Position numbers and translations under genes: made by a program. Under the pieces are notes generated by a model. That model was not told where the DNA came from and searched no databases. It was given only the letters and a program-made list of their open reading frames with translations. 64,000 nt of DNA, taken from NCBI RefSeq assembly GCF_041227145.1, contig NZ_JBGFSP010000003.1:62001-126000 (forward strand), in the 5' to 3' direction. Below are positions 9,381-19,773 of this stretch, in pieces (positions within the stretch are counted from its first letter, which is position 1; every line of letters starts with the position of its first letter). The stretch is from Bacteroides sp. AN502(2024) (GTDB lineage Bacteria; Bacteroidota; Bacteroidia; Bacteroidales; Bacteroidaceae).

Positions 9381-10931
9381 ATGAAAAAATATTTAAGAAA
9401 TATAGGTTTCGGTGCTGCTCTGTTGTTGCTGGCAGGAAGTTGTACCGATAAATTTGAAGAGTATAACACGAATCAATATCAGATTCATCATGCAGATCCT
9501 GTCACATTGATGAAATCCATGATTGAAACAATCGTCAACATCCAGCAGAATGACTCTCAAATGCAAGACCAGATGGTAGGACAGCTAGGTGGATATTTAT
9601 GCTGTTCCAATACATGGAGCGGAACCAACTTCGGAACATTCAATCAAAGTGATGCTTGGAATGCAGGTCCGTGGAATACTCCATTTGAGAAAATATACGG
9701 AAACTTCTTCCAAATACAAGAAACCACTAATTCAACAGGACATTATTATGCCTTTGCCTGCATGATACGCGCTATCACAATGCTTCGTGTGGCAGACTGT
9801 TATGGTCCGATGCCTTATAGTCAGGTAAAGAAAGGTAACTTCTATGTTGCTTACGATACACAGGAACAAGTATATACGAACATATTAAAAGATCTGGCCA
9901 ACGCAGCCGATGTGTTATACAACTATTATGTAGAAACAAACGGCAATGCACCACTAGGGACCAATGATCCGGTATTTGAGGGTAATTATTTCAACTGGGC
10001 AAAATTAGCGAATTCAATGCGTCTACGAGTAGCAATGCGAATTAGCGAGGCATGGCCGGAAATAGCTAAAGCTGCAGCCGAAGCAGCAACAGCCCACGCA
10101 GCAGGAATAATTGAAAGCAACTCGGACAATGCCATGCTATCCTGCGGAACGCAAAATAACCCTTATCAACTAGCTGCCATTAGTTGGGGAGATTTACGTG
10201 TGAATGCCAATATTGTAGATTACATGAATGCATATAACGATCCTCGTATGCCAAAATACTTTAATAAGTCTACGCTTACCGGAAAAACAGACCAATATGT
10301 TGGTATGCGTACCGGAGACGCCGACTTTAAAAAGGCGGACGTTGCCGGTTTTTCAACACCTGCTTATACGGCAACTTCCCAATTAATGGTTTTCTGTGCT
10401 GCCGAAACAGCATTTCTACGTGCAGAAGGTAAATTGAGAGGTTGGAATATAGGTAATAAAAACGCGAAAGATTACTACGAAGACGGAATTAACCTATCTA
10501 TGGAACAATATCAGGTTTCGGCTACAGAATATATAAATATAGACGAAGCTCCCAACGTATCACACACAAGTGATGCTGTACAAAATGCCACTGCAACGAT
10601 TACCAATACTGTCAGCGTGAAATGGGATGACAGCGAGACCACTAATGTGAACGGAAAGAATTTCCAACGCATCATCACTCAAAAATGGATTGCTAACTAC
10701 CCGTTGGGTATGGAGGCATGGGCCGAATATCGCCGCACAGGCTACCCTGAGCTTTATCCGTGTATCAACAATTTATCTGATTGCGGAGTAAACAGTCAGC
10801 GTGGTATGCGCCGCCTAAGTTTTCCTTATACGGAAGCACTAAATAATAAAACGAATTACGACCAGGGAGTTGCAAAACTAGGTGGTGCTGACAACGAAGC
10901 CACAGATTTGAAATGGGCAAAAAAGAACTAA
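9381..10931 (+). CDS. SusD/RagB-like surface lipoprotein
   Basis: 516 residues. Signal MKKYLRNIGFGAALLLLAGSC with Cys near residue 21, then a SusD-like_2 body with RVADCYGPMPYSQVKKG near 140 and EAWAEYRRTGYPELYP near 455, the same landmarks as in the left SusD. It starts 17 bp after the headless SusC and is the second gene of a five-gene operon. It should bind glycan together with the chimeric SusC formed after inversion. In the present orientation its transcription depends on whatever promoter reads past 6640. Confidence 0.9.
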   Translation: MKKYLRNIGFGAALLLLAGSCTDKFEEYNTNQYQIHHADPVTLMKSMIETIVNIQQNDSQMQDQMVGQLGGYLCCSNTWSGTNFGTFNQSDAWNAGPWNTPFEKIYGNFFQIQETTNSTGHYYAFACMIRAITMLRVADCYGPMPYSQVKKGNFYVAYDTQEQVYTNILKDLANAADVLYNYYVETNGNAPLGTNDPVFEGNYFNWAKLANSMRLRVAMRISEAWPEIAKAAAEAATAHAAGIIESNSDNAMLSCGTQNNPYQLAAISWGDLRVNANIVDYMNAYNDPRMPKYFNKSTLTGKTDQYVGMRTGDADFKKADVAGFSTPAYTATSQLMVFCAAETAFLRAEGKLRGWNIGNKNAKDYYEDGINLSMEQYQVSATEYINIDEAPNVSHTSDAVQNATATITNTVSVKWDDSETTNVNGKNFQRIITQKWIANYPLGMEAWAEYRRTGYPELYPCINNLSDCGVNSQRGMRRLSFPYTEALNNKTNYDQGVAKLGGADNEATDLKWAKKN

Positions 10932-10958
10932 CTAATGTTATATATAAAGAAATATTAT

Positions 10959-12098
10959 ATGAAAAAGAACCATTTACTTTACATCGTACTCACATCATTG
11001 GCAACTTCTTTTCTAATCGGTTGCAATGACTGGACAGAACCGGAAGCCAAAACGTTTCCCGAGTCAATCGTGTCGGATGAATATTATGCCTCTTTACGCG
11101 CTTATAAAAAGACCGACCATCAAATCGCTTTCGGATGGTTCGGAGGCTGGAGCGGAGAAGGTGCTTTCATGAAAAGTTCCTTAGCTGGTGTCCCGGACAG
11201 TGTAGATGTTATCTCTATCTGGGACAATGGGACCAACCTTACTGACGCTCAACGTAAGGATATGCATTTCTGCCAAACGATGAAAGGCACCAAAATATTG
11301 TATTGTTCCATAGTCACCTCCGTAGGAGCTAAACTGACTCCCAAAAACATCGAAGACAACTGGAAGGAAATGGGCTACACCAGCAAACAGGAAGCCATTA
11401 ATACCTTTTGGGAATATCCCGCGGATGAAAGCGACAAACAAGCAGTAGAGGCATCTATCCGCAAATACGCAAGAGCTATTGTGGATACTTTAAATGTATA
11501 CGGTTATGACGGTTTTGATATAGACTACGAACCGATAGCCGGTCCATATACCGGAAATATCGTCAAACAGTATAATAATGAGAACTTCTTTTTCTTCATC
11601 GACGAACTGGGAAAATACCTAGGTCCTAAATCGGGTACAGGGAAATTGCTGGTAATAGACGGTGAGCCTCAAAGAATTACCGACAAACCGGAAATCGGGA
11701 CATACTTCGATTATTTCATCATCCAAGCCTACAAACCCGGTAGTGATGCGAATCTGGACGGACGTCTCATTGACGGAAACGTATGGGGACCAGCCTTGGT
11801 TTCAACTTTCGGCGATATCATGAACGAAGAAGAAATCACGCGAAGAACAATAATGACTGAGAATTTCGAAGCAACGGATGCTGCGATGAATGGCGGGTAC
11901 GCATATACCGACCGTTTTGGAAACAAGATGAACTCATTGGAGGGTATGGCACGTTGGCAACCCCAAAACGGTTTCCGCAAGGGAGGTGTAGGTTCGTATC
12001 ACATGGAAGCCGAATTCGGTACTTCACCGGAATATAAAAACATACGCCGTGCCATTCAGATTATGAATCCTTCTTCTCATTCATTACTTAAAAATTAA
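10959..12098 (+). CDS. GH18 family endo-beta-N-acetylglucosaminidase-like lipoprotein
   Basis: 379 residues from the ATG at 10959; the frame is open from an ATG at 10935, but MKKNHLLYIVL begins the signal peptide. The lipobox is FLIGC. The GH18 signature is complete: DGFDIDYE at residues 184-191, Glu191 being the expected acid, with the preceding Asp for substrate-assisted catalysis. GH18 enzymes of this size in SusC/D operons of Bacteroides cut the chitobiose core of N-glycans, as the BT1044 and BT3987 types do. Being a lipoprotein next to SusD, it probably acts at the cell surface and releases glycans for the neighbouring SusC. A chitinase-like role is less likely given the context. Confidence 0.85.
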   Translation: MKKNHLLYIVLTSLATSFLIGCNDWTEPEAKTFPESIVSDEYYASLRAYKKTDHQIAFGWFGGWSGEGAFMKSSLAGVPDSVDVISIWDNGTNLTDAQRKDMHFCQTMKGTKILYCSIVTSVGAKLTPKNIEDNWKEMGYTSKQEAINTFWEYPADESDKQAVEASIRKYARAIVDTLNVYGYDGFDIDYEPIAGPYTGNIVKQYNNENFFFFIDELGKYLGPKSGTGKLLVIDGEPQRITDKPEIGTYFDYFIIQAYKPGSDANLDGRLIDGNVWGPALVSTFGDIMNEEEITRRTIMTENFEATDAAMNGGYAYTDRFGNKMNSLEGMARWQPQNGFRKGGVGSYHMEAEFGTSPEYKNIRRAIQIMNPSSHSLLKN

Positions 12099-12106
12099 TG
12101 TAAACT

Positions 12107-13309
12107 ATGAAACGTATGAATTATATAAAAAGTTTATGCTTCTCCGCAGTCATAGCATGTTTAGGAAGTTTGGAAAGTTGTGGGGATGCAAAATACGATA
12201 CTTTAGATACCCATGCTTATATTGAAGAATCTCTTTCAAGTACAAGTCAAAAAGTAACTGTACAGGCTACCGGAGAAAGTTTTACTACCCTTAATGTGCA
12301 TCTTAGCAATCTTTCTTCTACAGATAATCATTATAAACTGGTTACAGATCAATCAGTGCTGGACACTTATAACCATATAAATGGAACCGGATATATAATG
12401 CTACCCGAAGATTATTATACATTGCCGGAAACGATTACCGTAAAAGCAGGACAATATGCCGCTGATGCCCTCTCTATTGCTTTGAAAGCATTCAGTCGGG
12501 ACATGATGAAATCGGGAGAATCATATGCACTGCCTGTAAAACTGGTATTGCAGGATGGAAATATTTCACCGATGGAGAATACCGGCACTTTTGTTATTTT
12601 GGCGGAAAGTATTATTGAGTTTTCAGCTCCAATGTTCATTGGCGCCCCCAGTTTAAAAGCTAACAAATTCACAGAGTCCCCTGAAACGTATTCACAATAT
12701 ACAATAGAGATTCGTTTTCAGGTAGCCAACACAGCCAACCGTGACCGTGCAGTATTTAAAAACGGAGGAGAAGATGCTACAAACTTCATCCTTTTACGTT
12801 TTGAGGATCCTCAAAGTGATAATGAAAATCATAAGGCACATTCATTGGTTCAGGTTGTAGGACGTAACCGGCTTTATTTGAATCCAAGTAGTTCTTTCAA
12901 ACCAAACGAATGGCAACATTTAGCTCTAGTATGCGATGGTTCATCTTACCGCCTTTATATTAACGGAATAGATTCAGGTGTATTGAGTATCCCAACAGGA
13001 TCAACCACTTTCTCCGATGTAAATTGGTTCTGCTTAGGTGATGATTCTTATAGTAGGTGGGGGAACTGTAAAATTTTGATGAGTGAAGCACGTATCTGGT
13101 CTGTAGTTCGTTCCGCTTCTCAAATTCAGAACAACATGACTCAAGTGAGTCCAAAATCTGCGGGTTTAGAAGCCTATTGGCGATTCAATGAAGGGCAAGG
13201 CAATGTGTTCGAAGATGCAACCGGTAAAGGTCATACTTTGACTACTTCTGCTACCCCTAACTGGATTGACGGTATTTTATCTACAGATAAATCTACCGAA
13301 TGGAAATAG
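12107..13309 (+). CDS. DUF1735 plus LamG-like surface lipoprotein
   Basis: 400 residues, gap of 8 bp after the GH18 gene. Lipoprotein signal with Cys near residue 25 (GSLESCGD). Residues about 40-165 resemble the DUF1735 beta-sandwich common beside GH18 genes. Residues about 180-390 form a concanavalin/LamG-type jelly roll: a YTIEIRFQV strand, NEWQHLALVCDGSSYRLYI, and EAYWRFNEGQGNVFEDATGKGH at the end, which is the usual LamG_3 pattern. It is probably a non-catalytic glycan-binding protein of the uptake system. No catalytic residues are recognised. Confidence 0.8.
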   Translation: MKRMNYIKSLCFSAVIACLGSLESCGDAKYDTLDTHAYIEESLSSTSQKVTVQATGESFTTLNVHLSNLSSTDNHYKLVTDQSVLDTYNHINGTGYIMLPEDYYTLPETITVKAGQYAADALSIALKAFSRDMMKSGESYALPVKLVLQDGNISPMENTGTFVILAESIIEFSAPMFIGAPSLKANKFTESPETYSQYTIEIRFQVANTANRDRAVFKNGGEDATNFILLRFEDPQSDNENHKAHSLVQVVGRNRLYLNPSSSFKPNEWQHLALVCDGSSYRLYINGIDSGVLSIPTGSTTFSDVNWFCLGDDSYSRWGNCKILMSEARIWSVVRSASQIQNNMTQVSPKSAGLEAYWRFNEGQGNVFEDATGKGHTLTTSATPNWIDGILSTDKSTEWK

Positions 13310-13332
13310 TAATAATTTAATCGTATGTACAT

Positions 13333-14283
13333 ATGAAAAATATATTTCAATCACTATCAATAGCAACTCTACTCGGCTTTTGTGTACCGTTCATTTCGTC
13401 CTGTAGTGAGGATGAAGAAGTTTTTAACGAGTGGAATGCTACGTATGTGTCTCTACAGAGAAATGACTACTTGTCAGGTAATATAAAAAAGTTCAATCTG
13501 ACTCATGATGCAAATGGAATTGGAGGAGATGAAATTAAAATGGTCTTTACTGTAAAAACACAGAAAGCAGTCTCCACAGATGTGGTTATAGCATTAAGTG
13601 CCAAAAGTGAAACAGAAGGGCTTGATGCAAACCAAATCGCTTTAAGCACCTCGCAGGTTACTCTCAAAGAAGGACAGATGATTTCTGAAGAAATCACAGC
13701 GACAGTTGATCCGACGATATTCGCCAGTATCATGGAAAAAACAAGTTTCTCTTTCAGTGTCTTAATCAGTAATGTAACTACCAACGATAAGAACACAGTT
13801 ATTAGCGGTAGTTTAAATACATTACCTGTCATTATTAATAAAGCTGCCTATTGTAATCTAAAAAGCGGAATTCCTAGCAATAGCCAACTTATCAGTAATC
13901 GTGCCGGTTGGATTATTAATGTGGAAGAAGGAGTAGAAGGCGCACCCAATAATTTAATCGATGGCAAGACTGGAACTGACGTTGCTCTAAATAATAAAGG
14001 ATTCTGGTTTACCGTTGATTTAGGAGAAACTAAGATTTTAACAGGTATCAAAACGAATCATTGGGCAAATGTATATGCTCCTAGAGAAGTGGAAATATTA
14101 CAGTCTGAAAATGGTACGACATGGAAATCATTGAGTTCATTAGCAAACTATGGTAGTATACAGAATATTACATTCATTTCTCCAATTACTACGCGATATT
14201 TGAAATATGAGATTATTACTATCTCTACAAACGGTCGTACGGATGTTACAGAATTTAATGTTTACGAACCCCAAAGTGAGTAA
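13333..14283 (+). CDS. DUF1735 plus F5/8-type C (discoidin) surface lipoprotein
   Basis: 316 residues. Lipoprotein signal ending FISSCSEDEE. Residues about 35-165 look like DUF1735 (YVSLQRN; long beta strands ending in PVIINK). Residues about 180-312 look like an F5/8-type C carbohydrate-binding domain (NLIDGKTGTDV, WFTVDLGE, ITTRYLKYEI, TEFNVYEPQ). It is the last gene of the switchable operon and probably another glycan-binding component. The left terminal repeat of an insertion sequence begins 51 bp after its stop. Confidence 0.8.
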   Translation: MKNIFQSLSIATLLGFCVPFISSCSEDEEVFNEWNATYVSLQRNDYLSGNIKKFNLTHDANGIGGDEIKMVFTVKTQKAVSTDVVIALSAKSETEGLDANQIALSTSQVTLKEGQMISEEITATVDPTIFASIMEKTSFSFSVLISNVTTNDKNTVISGSLNTLPVIINKAAYCNLKSGIPSNSQLISNRAGWIINVEEGVEGAPNNLIDGKTGTDVALNNKGFWFTVDLGETKILTGIKTNHWANVYAPREVEILQSENGTTWKSLSSLANYGSIQNITFISPITTRYLKYEIITISTNGRTDVTEFNVYEPQSE

Positions 14284-14373
14284 GTATTTATGAATAGATA
14301 AGTATAAAAATACAGAATAGAGGCTATCCAATAGGGGGTCACCGGTAAAGTCTTGTGGGGTCATCGATAAAAT

Positions 14374-15712
14374 CCCAATATTGTCCTAAATAAATTGGGG
14401 GAACAAATAAAAAGGAAGTAGAACTAAGGTAAAATGACTACCTTAGTAGCGAGCCACCAACTCATCTACTTCCTATGGCAAATATAACACTTTTCGCACA
14501 GGTAATATCACATCTCCCGAAAGAAAATATCAGGAAAATCATAAAATCTTCGGGGTCAGACAAGCATTGTAAGGGCTACAATACATGGAGTCAGTTTGTT
14601 AGCATGATTTTCAGCCAATTCTCAGGATGTGATTCAGTCAGAGATATCTCAAACGGGCTGAAATCAGCCACCGGCAACCTCAATCATTTGGGAATCAACC
14701 GTGCACCATCCAAGTCAACGGTAGCATATCAGAACGCCAACCGAGACAGTTCGGTTTTTCGCGGCATATTCTACTCGTTGTTTCAGTATTTCGGACAGCA
14801 AGCCCTATGGCAACGAAGAAAGTTCCGTTTCAAGATGCCGATAAAACTGCTCGACTCCACATTGGTGTCATTGACTCTGTCAATATATGACTGGGCACAT
14901 TACACTACCACCAAGGGGGCGGTCAAGATGCACACGCTATTGGACTATGACAGTCTTTTGCCGGAGTTCGTGAATATCACCGATGGCAAAACCACCGACA
15001 ACAAAGCTGCTTTTGATATTGAGTTACATCCGTATAGTATTGTAGTAGCCGACCGAGGCTACTGTGACTACTCATTGCTGAATAATTGGGACAGCAGCAA
15101 CGTGTTCTTTGTAGTGCGTCATAAAGACAATATCCGGTACAAAGCCATAGAGGAGTTGCCTTTGCCTGAAAAACACGCTCAGAATGTACTTATTGACGAA
15201 ATAATCGAGTTCGAACTCTCGGCGGCCAAATCCAAATATCCCAAACGTTTACGTCGCATCGCAGTATGGAACGATGAACACGGTTTTGAAATTGAGTTAC
15301 TCACAAACAACTTCACATTGGCAGCATCAAGCATAGCGGCTCTGTACAAGGCTCGGTGGAACATAGAAATCTTCTTTCGCAACCTCAAGCAACTGCTACG
15401 CATCAAGAGCTTTATCGGCACATCCCGCAATGCCGTAGAGACCCAAATATGGACTGCTATGACTACAATGCTGATTCTGACATGGCTAAAGCACATCGCA
15501 AGATACAAATGGGCATTGGCTAACCTTGTGGTCACGCTCCGGCTGAACACATTTACCAAAATCGACCTCCAAAAATGGCTTGATCAACCATTTACACCAC
15601 CTCCCGAAACCATCGAAAACGATTAGGGGGGATTGATTTTGAACTCTCGAGGCTATACTTAACAGTATAGTCAGTTAGCTCATGCTCAAAATTTATTTAG
15701 GACAATATTGAG
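14374..15712 (+). mobile_element. IS4-family insertion sequence nested in another IS
   Basis: Terminal inverted repeats: 21 bp are perfect (14376-14396 and 15690-15710), 23 bp with one mismatch if two more outer bases are counted. AAAATCC occurs at 14369-14375 and 15713-15719, so a direct target repeat of 5-7 bp (AAAAT at least) flanks the element. It carries one transposase gene. Removing it joins the left tip of the outer element to the 3' end of that element's transposase gene. Confidence 0.82.
14475..15626 (+). CDS. IS4-family transposase
   Basis: 383 residues. An N-terminal DUF4372-like region (MANITLFAQVISHLPKE) precedes a DDE domain. Acidic residues are visible in LLDSTLVSL (near 139) and VVADRGYCDY (near 190), and the IS4 signature Y-(2)-R-(3)-E-(6)-K is exact in YKARWNIEIFFRNLK (near 290-305). 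It lies between perfect terminal repeats, so the element looks intact and potentially mobile. The start ATG at 14475 fits the family. Confidence 0.92.
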   Translation: MANITLFAQVISHLPKENIRKIIKSSGSDKHCKGYNTWSQFVSMIFSQFSGCDSVRDISNGLKSATGNLNHLGINRAPSKSTVAYQNANRDSSVFRGIFYSLFQYFGQQALWQRRKFRFKMPIKLLDSTLVSLTLSIYDWAHYTTTKGAVKMHTLLDYDSLLPEFVNITDGKTTDNKAAFDIELHPYSIVVADRGYCDYSLLNNWDSSNVFFVVRHKDNIRYKAIEELPLPEKHAQNVLIDEIIEFELSAAKSKYPKRLRRIAVWNDEHGFEIELLTNNFTLAASSIAALYKARWNIEIFFRNLKQLLRIKSFIGTSRNAVETQIWTAMTTMLILTWLKHIARYKWALANLVVTLRLNTFTKIDLQKWLDQPFTPPPETIEND

Positions 15713-15726
15713 AAAATCCTGTGGTT

Positions 15727-16710
15727 TTATGCATAAATTTTAGTTAGTCTATACAAGAAAAAGGGTATGTCTATACCCCCTCTAAGTTGTGCTCTGAACT
15801 GTTTAACTTTCGCATTAAATGATTCTGCAGCAGCATTTGATGCCCTATTAATATAGAAGTTTAGTATCTGCTCACTTCTGTCATATAATGTAGCAGCTAT
15901 TGTGTTAAACGAGTCAAATCCAGATTGTTCTACTTCTTGATACCACTTCGCTAAATTGGTTCTTGCTCCTGCCTTTATCGATCGTTTATTAAAAATCATT
16001 CTTAAAGAATGACTAAGTGAATATGCCCGTTTAATATCCGGATATTCTCTGAATAAGACTGTAGCTCTGAGCTTCTGTGCTTCAGTCCATTTTTCAGCAG
16101 ATTTGAAAAGCAGATACCGGCTCCTTGCCAATAATTCCTTGCGTGTATCACCATTCTTAAAGGTAAAAGGGGTATATTTCTTTTTCAGACCTTTAGCTTC
16201 CTGCCTGACATCAGTCTCTTCTTGTATAGCTTCCCAACGGTGTCCGATTCTAATTTCCTGTACAGCATCACACGCCAGCTTTTGAATATGGAAGCGATCT
16301 ATCACACGGATAGCCGAGGTGAAACATCTGCGAACGATCTTGCGCATACTTTCTGACAAATCAAGAGTGACCTCCCGCACCATCCGAAGTGCTTCTTCAG
16401 GGATTTGTTCTAGCACAGCTATGACATCGTCAGCCTTGGTACCCTTGACAATAGCCACGATAGCACCTTTACCACCGTGTGCCTCTCTGTTGATGATTAT
16501 AGTATATAACTCACCATTAGAAAGGGAAGTTTCATCAATACTCAAGTACGGTCCCAGGTTCTCGGAAAACAGCAGCCAGTTTGCGGCATGGGACAGTTGA
16601 TCCCACATGCGGTAGTCACTTAGATACTCTTTATATTGCCGCTCAAACTGATCACCGTCAATATGATAATAACGTTCAAGAGAGCGGGCCGTAATCGGGT
16701 ATTTCTCCAA
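15727..16710 (-). CDS. Transposase catalytic ORF of the outer IS
   Basis: 327 residues from a TTG at 16710, DDE-type. SIDETSLSNGELYTI gives the first Asp, VTLDLSESM the second and ASNAAAESFNAKVK the Glu, the arrangement seen in ISL3-like transposases. It overlaps the upstream N-terminal ORF by 35 bases in a different frame. The frame needed is +1 relative to that ORF, and the overlap contains a run of six T next to AAAA (16718-16727). Expression could use frameshifting or transcript slippage there, or a base has been lost. The C-terminus ends 14 bp before the nested IS4 element, so the gene itself is complete. Confidence 0.75.
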   Translation of the reverse strand: MEKYPITARSLERYYHIDGDQFERQYKEYLSDYRMWDQLSHAANWLLFSENLGPYLSIDETSLSNGELYTIIINREAHGGKGAIVAIVKGTKADDVIAVLEQIPEEALRMVREVTLDLSESMRKIVRRCFTSAIRVIDRFHIQKLACDAVQEIRIGHRWEAIQEETDVRQEAKGLKKKYTPFTFKNGDTRKELLARSRYLLFKSAEKWTEAQKLRATVLFREYPDIKRAYSLSHSLRMIFNKRSIKAGARTNLAKWYQEVEQSGFDSFNTIAATLYDRSEQILNFYINRASNAAAESFNAKVKQFRAQLRGGIDIPFFLYRLTKIYA

Positions 16711-17062
16711 GCAATCCTTTTAAAAAAGACGCGAATTCTTTTGAATGTCGCGTTCCCTGAGCGGTAAGCTCAAAAGTGTTACAGATGATAGAACCAGTTT
16801 CCTTGTCGAGCCATTTACGACGCCGTACACATAAGCTTACCTTACGGTCACGGATAGGAAAATCACGAATATAAACCGGAGGAAGAAAACCTTTGGACTC
16901 TAAAGAGTGAACCCTAGAGGACAAGGGAGGAAGATTTTGCTCATCTAAATGAATGGTTAACATTTCAGCGGTGTTCTCTATTTTAACAATATCAAAACAC
17001 TCCAACAGGTCAGCTGGGAGTATGAAGCGAGCAAGAACTAAAAGAGTATCGTAACTAGTCAT
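16676..17062 (-). CDS. Transposase N-terminal ORF of the outer IS
   Basis: 128 residues. It resembles the separate N-region protein of ISAon1-type elements, with a zinc-finger/HTH-like small domain (VCVRRRKWLDKETGSIICNTFELTAQGTR overall, near 78-108). It precedes the catalytic ORF and overlaps it by 35 bases. Two-ORF coding is normal for this type of element. The terminal repeat lies 45 bp upstream of its start. Confidence 0.7.
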   Translation of the reverse strand: MTSYDTLLVLARFILPADLLECFDIVKIENTAEMLTIHLDEQNLPPLSSRVHSLESKGFLPPVYIRDFPIRDRKVSLCVRRRKWLDKETGSIICNTFELTAQGTRHSKEFASFLKGLLGEIPDYGPLS

Positions 17063-17171
17063 AAGAGTTTTTTGAAGGCAAAGATAAGAATTGGAGAGAA
17101 GAAGACCACATGATTTTACCGGTGAACCCAGATAAGAGTATATGAGAATATACAGAAAAATGACAATAATA

Positions 17172-17214
17172 ATGGCATATGAAGTGATTATACTCTATCA
17201 TCTTCATATGCCAT
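17172..17214 (-). terminator. Hairpin after the ABC-F gene
   Basis: Perfect 13-bp arms (17172-17184 and 17202-17214) with a 17-base loop, 36 bp beyond the ABC-F stop codon on the minus strand. The following minus-strand sequence is AT-rich (ATTATTATTG), though not a pure T-run. It is probably the terminator of the ABC-F gene. Confidence 0.55.
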
Positions 17215-17249
17215 GGTATTTGGGGGGAACATTTACTGAATATTCCTAC

Positions 17250-18899
<1,650 letters not shown>

Positions 18900-18915
18900 T
18901 TACTATTTGAGCGTG

Positions 18916-19066
18916 CAAAGGTAGACATTTAAAATGAATTATGAGCTATCCGATATGTGCCAATCTGACATAAAAGTGTTACCTTTGCTGCGTTTTTTGG
19001 CAAAACAGCCAACTTGGCAAAGTTTTTGTAGACGAAATCCATGACATCCGGTCAGTCCGGCATGTC
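18916..19066. promoter_or_regulatory. Divergent abcF / grpE promoter region
   Basis: The minus-strand -7 box TACCTTTG (18916-18923) serves the ABC-F gene. The plus-strand -7 box TACCTTTG (18980-18987) serves grpE-dnaJ, leaving a 5' leader of about 110 bases. In that leader GACATCCGG (19043-19051) can pair with CCGGCATGTC (19057-19066, one bulged base) around a 5-base loop. No CIRCE element is present. The leader hairpin could affect grpE translation, which is inference. Confidence 0.5.
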
Positions 19067-19107
19067 TTTCACTGAAAATAATAATTAGTAAAACTGTAAA
19101 TAACAAT

Positions 19108-19734
19108 ATGGATCCGAAAGAAAAAAAAGTGAAGGAAGAGGAGCTGAAGAAAGAGGAACTGAAGGAAAAGGAAGTGGAAAAAGAGGAACTGAACATTGAG
19201 GAAACTTCCAATCCTGCGGAAGACCAACCGCAAAACGAACAAACGGAGGAATCCGCTCCCCTGACTCATGAAGAAGAGTTGGAAAAGGAACTGGAAAAGG
19301 CTCAAAAAATGATTGACGAACAAAAGGATAAATACCTACGCCTGTCTGCCGAGTTCGACAACTTTCGTAAACGTACCATAAAAGAGAAAGCTGAACTGAT
19401 CCTGAACGGTGGTGAAAAGAGTCTTGGCAGTATCCTTCCGGTAGTCGACGACTTCGAACGTGCCATCAAGACAATGGAAACAGCAACGGATGTCAATGCC
19501 ATAAAAGAAGGAGTTGAATTGATTTACAATAAATTTATGGCTGTTCTGGCACAAAACGGTGTGAAAGTCATTGAGACTAAAGACCAACCGCTGGATACTG
19601 ATTACCATGAAGCCATTGCAGTAATCCCCGCTCCGTCGGAAGCACAGAAAGGGAAAATTCTGGACTGCGTACAAACGGGATATACACTGAACAATAAAGT
19701 GCTCCGCCACTCCAAAGTGGTAGTAGGGGAATAA
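19108..19734 (+). CDS. grpE: Nucleotide exchange factor GrpE
   Basis: 208 residues. A long, extremely charged N-terminal tail (KKVKEEELKKEELKEKE) precedes the GrpE coiled coil (about 65-130, with YLRLSAEFDNFRKRT) and the beta domain ending VLRHSKVVVGE. GrpE is the ADP release factor for DnaK in the cytoplasm. It is followed after 39 bp by dnaJ, the usual Bacteroides pair, and no dnaK is in the window. The ATG at 19108 follows TAACAAT. Confidence 0.96.
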   Translation: MDPKEKKVKEEELKKEELKEKEVEKEELNIEETSNPAEDQPQNEQTEESAPLTHEEELEKELEKAQKMIDEQKDKYLRLSAEFDNFRKRTIKEKAELILNGGEKSLGSILPVVDDFERAIKTMETATDVNAIKEGVELIYNKFMAVLAQNGVKVIETKDQPLDTDYHEAIAVIPAPSEAQKGKILDCVQTGYTLNNKVLRHSKVVVGE

Positions 19735-19773
19735 GGATTAGCAACCCATAAAACTTATAATTTTTAAAGAAGC

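Larger units (their letters stand above)
14335..17129 (-). mobile_element. ISAon1/ISL3-like insertion sequence, interrupted by an IS4-family element
   Basis: Imperfect terminal inverted repeats GGG(G/T)TCACCGGTAAA at 14335-14349 and 17115-17129 continue inwards as (G/A)TC(T/A)TGTGG to 14357 and 17107. The transposase genes (15727-17062) read on the minus strand. The left 39 bp of the element (14335-14373) is separated from the rest by a second IS at 14374-15712. I see no clear target-site duplication at the outer ends. The family name rests on the two-ORF layout and sequence feel and is less sure than the element boundaries. Confidence 0.7.

Noticed and set aside
18987..19107. CIRCE or other HrcA operator in front of grpE
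   Set aside because: The TTAGCACTC / GAGTGCTAA arms are absent.
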